From Aliidiomarina sp047920995 (lineage in GTDB: Bacteria; Pseudomonadota; Gammaproteobacteria; Enterobacterales; Alteromonadaceae), in contig NZ_JBLRWZ010000001.1 in assembly GCF_047920995.1 (NCBI RefSeq), positions 1 through 64,000 on the forward strand: a stretch of DNA of 64,000 nucleotides, read 5' to 3'. A model generated the notes under the pieces. It made no database searches and was not told the origin of the DNA. It saw only the letters and a list, made by a program, of their open reading frames with translations. Below are positions 50,239 through 57,903 of the stretch, one piece after another (the stretch's first letter is position 1; each line of letters begins with the position of its first letter). Position numbers and translations under genes: made by a program.

Positions 50239-51912
50239 TCAGTTGTGCGCCCGCAAATGCCGTGGGCGACCACCGAATATGAACCAACTAGCAATGAACA
50301 CCGCGCCACCTGCAGCAATCAACCCAGCTAGCCATTTGCTGCGTTCACCAAGATCGGCGCCTACCCACGCACTTTGGCTCGGTTGCAACCACAGCAACAA
50401 GGCAATCATTACTAGCGTGGCAAGCGCCACTTGCGCTAAGAAAATCCGCGTGGTGCGGGCCAATACCAATACGCCTTCGCGATACAATACGGTGCCAAGT
50501 AGCACGGCATTTAGCGTACCCGAAAGGGCAGTAGCAAGCGCCAGCCCCCAATAGCCAAAGGGGATAGCAAGAATTATATTCAGAATCATATTCGCCGCCA
50601 TAGCGATAATGCCATATTTCACTGGGCGCTTGGTGTCTTGGCGGGAGAAGAATCCGGTTGCGAGTACTTTTACTAACATAAAACTCAACAAGCCTGTGGC
50701 ATACGCCATGAGTGCATAAGACGAAAGCAAGGCATCTTCTGGAGAAAATGAACCGCGCTCGAATAGCACCAACAGCATGGGTTCAGCTAATACAAATAAA
50801 CCTGCCATAGCCGGTAAACCGAGCATCACCACCATACGCACTCCCCAATCTAGGGTGGTTTGGAATTTCTCTAACGATTTATCTACATGCCGCGCTGAAA
50901 GCGCCGGCAAGATTACCGTAGCAATGGCAATACCAAATAAACCGAGCGGGAATTCTAGCAACCGATCGGCGTAATACAGCCAACTAATCGAGCCGGTAAC
51001 AAGGAAACTGGCGATTACGGTATCGAGCAATAAATTAATTTGGCTTACCGATACTCCGAACATCGCTGGGATCATCAGTGTGCGAATACGTTCTACGCCC
51101 GGATCGCGCCAACCCCATTTCGGCAGCACTAGTAATCCGGCTTGGCGAAGAAACGGCAGTTGAAACAAGAACTGCACGATACCACCTACGAATACGCCAA
51201 CTGCTAAACCAATTTCTGGGCTCTCGAGTGTTGGTGCCAACCATAATGCAGCCGCAATAATAGACGCATTCAACAGTACAGGTGTAAAAGCAGCAACACC
51301 GAAGCGGCCCATTACATTCAGTGCAGCTCCAGAAAGCGCGGTGAGGGTAATAAAGAACAAGTAGGGGAAAGTGATTTTCAGCAATAAGCTGGCCATCTCA
51401 AACTTATGAGCCTGCTCCCCGCCTTGTAGCCAATCCATAAACCAGCCCATACCAAAAATTGCCGCCACTACTGGCGAAAAAATCATCGCCAGCAAGGTAA
51501 CAATCCCCACTAGGGTGCCGAGCGTACCAGACACCCGCGCCATTAATAAGCGCGTGGCATCTAGATCTTTACCACGGTGATACTCAGTAAGTACTGGCAC
51601 AAATGCTTGCGCAAACGCCCCTTCAGCAAATAGGCGGCGTAAGAAATTAGGGATTTTATTAGCAAATAAGAATACGTCGGCCGCGGCACCCGCGCCCATT
51701 AAGGCAGCGATCACCACGTCACGCACCAAGCCGAGTATTCGCGAAAGGAATGTCATTACGCTAACGATCAAGCCAGAGCGCAGCAAACGCGGCGCTGGCG
51801 GCAATTGCTTCGCAGCTGAAGGCTGTTCGCTCTGAGCTGAGGGCTGTTTATCCTCAGCTGAGGGCTCTTTATCCTCAGCTGAGGGCTCTAGCGGCTTTTT
51901 ACGCGTATCCAC
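50239..51912 (-). CDS. murJ: Lipid II flippase MurJ with repetitive N-terminal extension
   Basis: A MurJ/MviN-family polytopic flippase of about 557 residues, needed for lipid II export. Family blocks are MTFLSRILGLVRD, KIPNFLRRLFAEGAFAQAFVPVL, RTLMIPAMFGVSVSQINLLLDT (parts) and YYADRLLEFPLGLFGIAIATV. Compared with the usual start (corresponding to RLLRSGLIVS), it has about 42 extra N-terminal residues in (E/Q)PSA(E/Q)(D/S)(K/E) repeats. The start is GTG 51912 without a good Shine-Dalgarno, so translation might begin downstream. It is divergent from rpsT and 37 bp upstream of ribF. Confidence 0.92.
   Translation of the reverse strand: MDTRKKPLEPSAEDKEPSAEDKQPSAQSEQPSAAKQLPPAPRLLRSGLIVSVMTFLSRILGLVRDVVIAALMGAGAAADVFLFANKIPNFLRRLFAEGAFAQAFVPVLTEYHRGKDLDATRLLMARVSGTLGTLVGIVTLLAMIFSPVVAAIFGMGWFMDWLQGGEQAHKFEMASLLLKITFPYLFFITLTALSGAALNVMGRFGVAAFTPVLLNASIIAAALWLAPTLESPEIGLAVGVFVGGIVQFLFQLPFLRQAGLLVLPKWGWRDPGVERIRTLMIPAMFGVSVSQINLLLDTVIASFLVTGSISWLYYADRLLEFPLGLFGIAIATVILPALSARHVDKSLEKFQTTLDWGVRMVVMLGLPAMAGLFVLAEPMLLVLFERGSFSPEDALLSSYALMAYATGLLSFMLVKVLATGFFSRQDTKRPVKYGIIAMAANMILNIILAIPFGYWGLALATALSGTLNAVLLGTVLYREGVLVLARTTRIFLAQVALATLVMIALLLWLQPSQSAWVGADLGERSKWLAGLIAAGGAVFIASWFIFGGRPRHLRAHN
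51810..51889. repeat. 21-bp tandem repeat in the murJ 5' region
   Basis: Three to four units centred on CAGCTGAGGGCTCTTTATCCT, each with the palindrome CCTCAGCTGAGG. They keep the reading frame and encode the EPSAEDK-type heptads. Confidence 0.8.
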
Positions 51913-52213
51913 GGTGGCGGAAAATCCTTGTTATTGCCATAATTGGCGAGAAAGCAAAGATTAGCACGAGCGCTATAGCACTTGAAGCATTCAAGCCGCG
52001 CAGAACGCATTTCTGGCACGTAAAAAATACAAAGAAACTGTAAACTCAGTAAATTAGCGAAAATATTGCAAAAACGGTTGCCAAATAGCCCGTAGATCCG
52101 TAGTATGCGCGCACAATCTTTCATCGAATCCGTTGACTTTTAACTGCAAAAGAGAGAAAATTCTCGGCCTTAAAAAGTCCGGTACAAGTTTACGAATTAT
52201 CAGGAGTTTCACC

Positions 52214-52480
52214 TTGGCTAACATCAAGTCTGCAAAGAAGCGTGCGGTTACAGCAGAAAACAATCGCCGCCACAATGCCAGCCGTCGCTCAATGATGCGC
52301 ACTCATTACAAAAAAGTACAAGCAGCTATCGCTGCTGGTGATCAGGCTCAGGCACAGCAGTTGTTTGCTGGTCTTGTTCCTGTACTAGACCGCTACGCGG
52401 CAAAAGGTTTGATTCACAAGAATAAAGCTGCTCGCCATAAGAGCCGCTTAACTGCACAAATCAAGGCTTTAGCTGCATAA
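52214..52480 (+). CDS. rpsT: 30S ribosomal protein bS20 (TTG start)
   Basis: An 88-residue S20 protein: (M)ANIKSAKKRAVTAENNRRHNAS at the N-terminus (part: ANIKSAKKRA) and KNKAARHKSRLTAQIKAL at the end. The real start is TTG 52214 with AGGAG at 52202-52206; the ATG-initiated frame from 52133 covers the leader. E. coli rpsT also uses UUG, and weak initiation is part of its autoregulation. Upstream there is TTGACT (52133-52138) with a weak -10 candidate GAAAAT 17 nt later. It is divergent from murJ. Confidence 0.95.
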   Translation: MANIKSAKKRAVTAENNRRHNASRRSMMRTHYKKVQAAIAAGDQAQAQQLFAGLVPVLDRYAAKGLIHKNKAARHKSRLTAQIKALAA

Positions 52481-52508
52481 GCTACGCTCTGCGTACTTAA
52501 GCATCTTC

Positions 52509-52535
52509 AAAAAAACCGCCATTGGCGGTTTTTTT
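52509..52535. terminator. Bidirectional terminator between rpsT and the ACP gene
   Basis: AAAAAACCGCCA / TGGCGGTTTTTT hairpin with T-runs on both strands, 28 bp after the rpsT stop and 22 bp after the convergent ACP stop. Confidence 0.9.
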
Positions 52536-52557
52536 GTGCGTGTTTTTCAGCTGAAGC

Positions 52558-52818
52558 CTAAAGCGCGCGCCGATACACCGCTACTAATTCAGAAAAGGTA
52601 TGCGGGAATTGATCTTCAGGTAGGCGTGAAAATGGGTCATAACCCAAACGTTCTTCGAGGCGGGCTACAACCACTGCAAAGCCCAATGAATCGAGGCCAC
52701 TTTCGGTAAGCACCGTATGGCTCTCTATAGCACCAAGATCTTCTTTACCGGTTTCAGCTGCAACTTCATCCATTACATCACGAATTAGCTGCTCTAGTTG
52801 GTAGTCACGAATGGTCAC
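52558..52818 (-). CDS. Stand-alone acyl carrier protein
   Basis: An 86-residue carrier protein. The phosphopantetheine attachment serine is Ser44 in GLDSLGFAVVVARLEE. GTG 52818 is preferred because GAGGG lies 5 nt upstream and it begins MTIRDYQLEQL; the frame runs 13 codons further. It is not the housekeeping AcpP (motif DSLD) and has no fatty-acid or polyketide enzyme nearby. Its partner is unknown. Confidence 0.75.
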   Translation of the reverse strand: MTIRDYQLEQLIRDVMDEVAAETGKEDLGAIESHTVLTESGLDSLGFAVVVARLEERLGYDPFSRLPEDQFPHTFSELVAVYRRAL

Positions 52819-52986
52819 AACGCCCTCTTTCGGCTCGCATAGCAACAAAAGTATCATCGTTATTGTTAATTATATGTTGCGAAGTATACCTATTTTGTAC
52901 GATTTTGCAGCAACAAATAGTAAAAACTACACTCATAGTCGGTAACTTACTATCAGCGCTAATAAATCTTTAACTAAGCCCTTCGC

Positions 52987-53625
52987 TTAACCTTCACTAA
53001 GCAATCCTTTCACGCTTAACTGATGGCCTGCCCCAAATCGATATGCCTGCGCCAAGAATAGCTCCGCGCATGCCACGGCATCATTTAAGGCTTGATGCCC
53101 AGCAAAGCTCTCAAAACCATAGCGAGCTCGGCATCCCGCAAGGGTAAGATCGCCCTGCTGAACCGATAGCGCGCGGCGCTGCATCCGCCTTCGCTCTGCG
53201 GCTAACGTGCAGTAAACGCCTTGCGGTTGCCACTGCAACGAATTGGGCGAATCGGCAGCATTATGCTGCTTCAAGGCACTCACTAATACGGCTAAATCGA
53301 ATTGAGCATTATGCGCCACAATATTAGCCCCCTTAGCCACTGCGCAAAATTCACGGAGCACATCGTACAACGGTAAACCTGCAGCAATATCTGCGGCAGA
53401 AAGCTGATGAATTACCGCACTTTGATTCAAATTAACGGCACTTTTCACCACCCGATACCCTGCTTGATCTAATAAAATACGCGGTGGTTGAATAGGCACC
53501 CAAGCAATGGCTAACATGGCATCGTTGCGGCTATCGAGCCCGTTGGTTTCAATATCTAGCGCCAACCACTTACCCTCAACCCAAGGTTCCCGTTGAGTAC
53601 GCCACTGTTGTAATTTCTGCAGCAT
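52987..53625 (-). CDS. DnaQ-like 3'-5' exonuclease
   Basis: A 212-residue DEDD-type exonuclease. ExoI LALDIETNGLDSRND, ExoII NIVAHNAQFDLAVL, ExoIII HQALNDAVACAEL. It resembles the short DnaQ-like proteins found next to CBS-domain nucleotidyltransferases and acetate-type symporters in many gammaproteobacteria. It is 80 bp after the next gene. The cellular substrate is unknown. Confidence 0.82.
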   Translation of the reverse strand: MLQKLQQWRTQREPWVEGKWLALDIETNGLDSRNDAMLAIAWVPIQPPRILLDQAGYRVVKSAVNLNQSAVIHQLSAADIAAGLPLYDVLREFCAVAKGANIVAHNAQFDLAVLVSALKQHNAADSPNSLQWQPQGVYCTLAAERRRMQRRALSVQQGDLTLAGCRARYGFESFAGHQALNDAVACAELFLAQAYRFGAGHQLSVKGLLSEG

Positions 53626-53705
53626 TTAATTCACATACCTATTCAATTCCTGCCTGCCGCAATTTCGGCGCAGGTTTTCTTGCCGTGTGGCTAAACGAAG
53701 CCACA

Positions 53706-55547
53706 TCACATATTCCGCCCAAATTTAAACGAAACGCCCTGTTGCGCTTCTTTAATCACTTTAAATGCCGCTTTTAATTGGCGCCGCTGCATGGTGCTTA
53801 AGGCTTCCGGATCTACTGAGTTTGCTGGAATTTTTGAATCGCTACCACGATACATTTGTGCACTTAAACGCATAGCGGTTAAGAATAGCCAAGCCTCGAG
53901 TAGGTTTTGATTATCCCTATCACTTAACGGGCTCGCACCTTTCAGTTGCTCTAGCCGCGCCGGTGTAGAGGGCGCCGTAAGGCCTGCGGCTAAGCTGTAA
54001 AGGCGCACAATATCATTCAAAATCATGATGGCGTGTTTTTTAATATCGATATACTCGAAATCTCCCTCACTTTTGGTGCGAAAACGATTAAACAAACCGA
54101 GCGGCACGTTTAATTCGCCAATATGCCGCGCAATATTGGCAAGGAACATGTCTTGTTTCGCTAACCGTGCAATTTCTTCCCGATGTTGCCGGTACAGTTG
54201 ATGGTTACCTGCTACTGCACGGCTATCAAAGAAAATCATGCTGTGCATAATGGCTTTCGGTGTAGGCGAGCGAATCCATTTTAAAAATTGCTCGCGCCAT
54301 TGTAAGCGGTTCATGCGCCACTGCGGGTTCATTGCCATAATATCACCCGGGCAGAGGCGTATGCCGCAATCGGCTAGGCCTTCACAAACATAAGTAGCCA
54401 TATCGGCAAACCATTGCTGCTGGCTATCGCTAACATCATCACCAAGTAGCAAGGCATTATCTTGATCTGAACCCAGCGTTTGATCGCCCCGCGCTTGCGA
54501 ACCAAAAGCTAACCACACATAGGTGCAGGGCGCGCTGCCATGCTCCTGTTCATACAAGCGAATTAATTTGCGGGTAATGCCATCGGTAAGCGAGGTTAAT
54601 AGCCTACCCACGATACTAATATCCTTCACGCGGCTGGAAAAACTGCGTAAGTAATCGGGGATTTTCGCCGCTTCTGCCACCAAAGTTGGCCGATCACTGG
54701 CTTTGAACAAGGCGTTAATCAGCAGCACAGGTTCACTACGCTGCTGTTGCATTAAATCAGTATTAGTAAGCACGCCCACCGGTTCGCCATGCTCATCGAG
54801 TACGGGTAAATGGTGAATATTCTCCTGCCCCATCATGGTAAGGGCATCAAATAAGCTTTCATGGGCATACACCACCGCTGGCATTGGGGTCATTACCGCG
54901 GCCACCGCCACATTGAAGCTTAGGCCTGGCGCTACCACCCGATTACGGAGGTCGCGATCGGTAAGAATGCCGCGCAACTGGCGCTCATCTACCACTAATA
55001 AACAGGAAACGCGCTCGGCCGACATCAGCTGTGCCGCCTCTTGAATAGAAGCGGTACTGGCAATCTGAATGGGCGTGCGCTGAATAACACTCGCAATGGT
55101 TTTCTCGCTCCAATCAGCGCCCTGTTGCTTGCCCTGCTCGGCTAACAAACGTTGGCCATGGGCATTCACAAAATAGCGTTCGAAGGCTTGGCTTTTGCGG
55201 CGCAATTCGTTAAAGGTATCTTCGTGCCAGAGCCAAATAATACCATCGGCTATTACTTGCAGCTTGTTGGTGATTTTACGGCCGGTAAGCAGCGATGGAA
55301 AACCAAACAAATCGCCCGGCTCGAGCCGATCAATATGCTGCTCATCTTTATCCACCAAATCGTACGCCCCTGAACGCACTAAATACAAACGATGCTGATC
55401 GGGCTGCATGATTTCGTGGCGATTTTCTTGGCAAACATACATTGCCTGCATTTTTTCTGCGGCAAATCGCAATAGTTCGCTAGGCAAACTATCAAACGGC
55501 GGTGTTTGCTGAAGGAATTCTTGAATATCTGAGGGTATGTTGGCCAT
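53706..55547 (-). CDS. cNMP-binding/CBS/DUF294 nucleotidyltransferase-like signalling protein
   Basis: A 613-residue cytoplasmic protein. Order: cyclic-nucleotide-binding-like domain (about 10-125, YLVRSGAYDLVDKDEQHIDRLEPGDLFGFP in parts), two CBS domains (about 150-275; LLVVDERQLRGILTDRDLRN, HHLPVLDEHGEPVGVLTNTDLM in parts), DUF294 nucleotidyltransferase (about 315-450, FGSQARGDQTLGSDQDNALL in parts: AFGSQARGDQT, GSDQDNALLL) and a C-terminal DUF294-associated helical domain. It is a GlnD-like predicted regulatory nucleotidyltransferase. Its target is unknown. Confidence 0.82.
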   Translation of the reverse strand: MANIPSDIQEFLQQTPPFDSLPSELLRFAAEKMQAMYVCQENRHEIMQPDQHRLYLVRSGAYDLVDKDEQHIDRLEPGDLFGFPSLLTGRKITNKLQVIADGIIWLWHEDTFNELRRKSQAFERYFVNAHGQRLLAEQGKQQGADWSEKTIASVIQRTPIQIASTASIQEAAQLMSAERVSCLLVVDERQLRGILTDRDLRNRVVAPGLSFNVAVAAVMTPMPAVVYAHESLFDALTMMGQENIHHLPVLDEHGEPVGVLTNTDLMQQQRSEPVLLINALFKASDRPTLVAEAAKIPDYLRSFSSRVKDISIVGRLLTSLTDGITRKLIRLYEQEHGSAPCTYVWLAFGSQARGDQTLGSDQDNALLLGDDVSDSQQQWFADMATYVCEGLADCGIRLCPGDIMAMNPQWRMNRLQWREQFLKWIRSPTPKAIMHSMIFFDSRAVAGNHQLYRQHREEIARLAKQDMFLANIARHIGELNVPLGLFNRFRTKSEGDFEYIDIKKHAIMILNDIVRLYSLAAGLTAPSTPARLEQLKGASPLSDRDNQNLLEAWLFLTAMRLSAQMYRGSDSKIPANSVDPEALSTMQRRQLKAAFKVIKEAQQGVSFKFGRNM

Positions 55548-55593
55548 CTTGGCTCCGTTCTGCTGCAGTTGTTGAACACTCTCAATCTAGCAT

Positions 55594-55629
55594 AAAAAAG
55601 CCCCGGAACAGCATGTGCACCGAGGCTTT
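55594..55629 (-). terminator. Terminator of the DUF4212-symporter operon
   Basis: AAAGCCCCGG / CCGAGGCTTT with one mismatch, followed on the minus strand by TTTTTT, 59 bp after the symporter stop. Confidence 0.78.
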
Positions 55630-55687
55630 ATTTATTTACAACAAATGATTTTCAACAAGTGATTTTACACTCATTCATTATTCATGC

Positions 55688-57394
55688 TTAGTGCGAGGTT
55701 GCTGCACCAGCCCCTTTCGGATAACGAATAGATTCAACCATTTCCTGAATTTCTGCTGGTGCATCTTTAGTAAACTTCAGCACGGTAAGCGCAACAATGA
55801 AGTTTAGCAACATGCCTACAGTACCTATCCCTTCTGGAGAGATGCCGAATAACCAGTTTTCTGGCAGATCCGCAGCCGGATTCACGAAGCGGAAGTAAAT
55901 AATGTAGCTCAAGGTGAACACAATACCTACTACCATACCGGCAATTGCACCTGCACTGTTCATGCGCTTATGGAAGATACCCATGATTATCGCCGGGAAG
56001 AACGAGGCCGCAGCCAAACCGAACGCAAAGGCGACCACCTGCGCCACGAAGCCGGGTGGATTAATACCAAAATAAGCACCAATGAGCACCGCAACACCAG
56101 CGGCAATACGAGCGTAAAGCAGCTCTTGCCTATCGGTAATACTGGGCATTAAGGTTCGTTTCAATAGATCGTGGGAAACCGAGCTAGAAATTACCAGTAG
56201 TAAGCCTGCCGAAGTAGAAAGTGCAGCGGCAACACCACCGGCAGCCACTAAAGCTACAACCCAATTCGGTAGATTCGCAATTTCCGGGCTTGCCAATACA
56301 ATGATATCCGCATCCACACGCATTTCATTGCGTTCATCGTTAGAGAAGAACATGCGGCCATCTTCGTTGTGATCTTCCCACGTGATCAGCCCTGTTCTTT
56401 CCCAAGTATTCACCCAGCTTGGCGCATTCTCATAGAGAACCCCCTGCTGATCTGGACCATTCAAGGTGTTTAAGATATTCACCTTGGTAATCGAAGCAAT
56501 TGCTGGTGCAGTAGTGTATACCACAGCGATGAATACCAACGCCCAACCACCTGAACGACGCGCATCACTCACTTTTGGTACGGTAAAGAAACGAATAATT
56601 ACGTGTGGTAAACCGGCGGTACCCACCATTAAGGCCATGGTGATGGCAAACACATCAATACCCGATTTCGTGCCTTCGGTGTATTCCGCAAAACCAAGTT
56701 GCGTAGAAAGACCATCGAGGCGCTCAAGTAAGTATTGCCCAGAACCATCAGCTAATGTGGCACCAAACCCTGTTTGAGGCAGGAAGTGGCCGGTCATTTG
56801 CATGGTGATAAATACTGCTGGCACTGTATAGGCAAAGGCGAGAATGCAGTATTGCGCTACTTGCGTATAGGTAATGCCTTTCATACCGCCTAATAGCGTA
56901 TAGAAATATACCATTGCCATACCAATCAATACGCCCGTAGTAATATCAACCTCTAAGAATCGGCTGAATACCACACCTACGCCACGCATTTGCCCAGCAA
57001 TGTAAGTGAAGGATACGAGAATCGCACAGATAACAGCTACTGTTCGCGCAGTTTGCGAGTAATAGCGATCACCAATGAAATCGGGAACGGTAAACTTACC
57101 AAACTTACGCAAATAGGGTGCTAAACAGAGGGCTAATAATACATAACCACCCGTCCAACCCATTAAGTACACGCTACCATCGTAACCGAGTACTGAAATT
57201 AAGCCTGCCATGGAGATAAACGATGCTGCCGACATCCAATCAGCTGCGGTTGCCATACCATTGGCTACTGGTGGCACGCCACCGCCCGCTACATAGAAAT
57301 CGTTGGTTGAACCTGCTCTAGCCCAAATCGCAATACCAATATATAAAGCGAAGGTAGCGCCAACCACGATAAATGTGAGTGTTTTAATATCCAT
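55688..57394 (-). CDS. Sodium:solute symporter (ActP/VC_2705-type)
   Basis: A 568-residue SSS-family transporter with about 13 helices. It contains NDFYVAGGGVPPVANGMATAADWMSAASFIS (in parts: NDFYVAGGGV, ATAADWMSAASFI), RKFGKFTVPDFIGDRYYS (part), and GGVAAALSTSAGLLLVISSSVSHDL (part). Its length, the insert with DHNEDGRMFFSNDERNEMRVD and the DUF4212 partner indicate the subgroup usually annotated as acetate or short-chain monocarboxylate:Na+ symporters. The substrate is inference. It follows the DUF4212 gene by 5 bp. Confidence 0.87.
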   Translation of the reverse strand: MDIKTLTFIVVGATFALYIGIAIWARAGSTNDFYVAGGGVPPVANGMATAADWMSAASFISMAGLISVLGYDGSVYLMGWTGGYVLLALCLAPYLRKFGKFTVPDFIGDRYYSQTARTVAVICAILVSFTYIAGQMRGVGVVFSRFLEVDITTGVLIGMAMVYFYTLLGGMKGITYTQVAQYCILAFAYTVPAVFITMQMTGHFLPQTGFGATLADGSGQYLLERLDGLSTQLGFAEYTEGTKSGIDVFAITMALMVGTAGLPHVIIRFFTVPKVSDARRSGGWALVFIAVVYTTAPAIASITKVNILNTLNGPDQQGVLYENAPSWVNTWERTGLITWEDHNEDGRMFFSNDERNEMRVDADIIVLASPEIANLPNWVVALVAAGGVAAALSTSAGLLLVISSSVSHDLLKRTLMPSITDRQELLYARIAAGVAVLIGAYFGINPPGFVAQVVAFAFGLAAASFFPAIIMGIFHKRMNSAGAIAGMVVGIVFTLSYIIYFRFVNPAADLPENWLFGISPEGIGTVGMLLNFIVALTVLKFTKDAPAEIQEMVESIRYPKGAGAATSH

Positions 57395-57399
57395 CGGGT

Positions 57400-57666
57400 T
57401 TACTCCTCCTCAACTTTATATTTTTTATCGAGCGTATTCATTTGCTTGATATAAATGAATATCAACACGATAAAGGTGTAAATTGCGCCTTGTTGTGCAA
57501 ACCAAAAGCCCAACTTAAAGCCGAAGAAGGTGATGTTGTTTAAAACATCTACCAGTATGATACCGAACCCAAAAGAAACGATGAACCAAACCGATAATAG
57601 CTTGAGCATTAACGAAAGGTTCTCTTTCCAATAGGCCTTGGCATGATCTTGCGATTCAAATGCCAT
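57400..57666 (-). CDS. DUF4212 small symporter subunit
   Basis: An 88-residue protein with two trans-membrane helices (LMLKLLSVWFIVSFGFGIIL and AIYTFIVLIFIYIKQM). The family (DUF4212, putative solute symporter small subunit) nearly always precedes a SSS symporter. It is analogous to YjcH (DUF485) with ActP. Confidence 0.85.
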   Translation of the reverse strand: MAFESQDHAKAYWKENLSLMLKLLSVWFIVSFGFGIILVDVLNNITFFGFKLGFWFAQQGAIYTFIVLIFIYIKQMNTLDKKYKVEEE

Positions 57667-57771
57667 GCGTGTGTCCTCCAGTTGTTGTTATCAGTGCCAC
57701 CCTGTTATCTGTGCGGATGGTTTTTTACCACTTTACCCATGCAAGCATCGTTCATGCCGACACTTTCGGAA

Positions 57772-57789
57772 ATTGGACGTTAGTCTAAT
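57772..57789. promoter_or_regulatory. Dyad-symmetric site in the symporter/kinase divergent region
   Basis: ATTGGAC-GTTA-GTCTAAT: seven-base half-sites with one mismatch across a 4-nt spacer. It lies in the 237-bp divergent region between the DUF4212-symporter operon and the CrbS-like gene. It is a candidate site for the adjacent LuxR-type regulator; this is inference. Confidence 0.4.
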
Positions 57790-57903
57790 ATGTATAAACT
57801 TGCTGAACCGACGGCCTACCGTGTATCTTGTTAGCTATTCGCTAACGCCTTGCTTGTGGGCATTTCGCCCCGTTGAGCATTCGAAAAAGAACGAACCGAA
57901 TTT

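Noticed and set aside
54835..55044. Small plus-strand frames antisense to the CBS/nucleotidyltransferase gene and to its cyclic-nucleotide domain.
   Set aside because: They mirror conserved domains and have no independent evidence.
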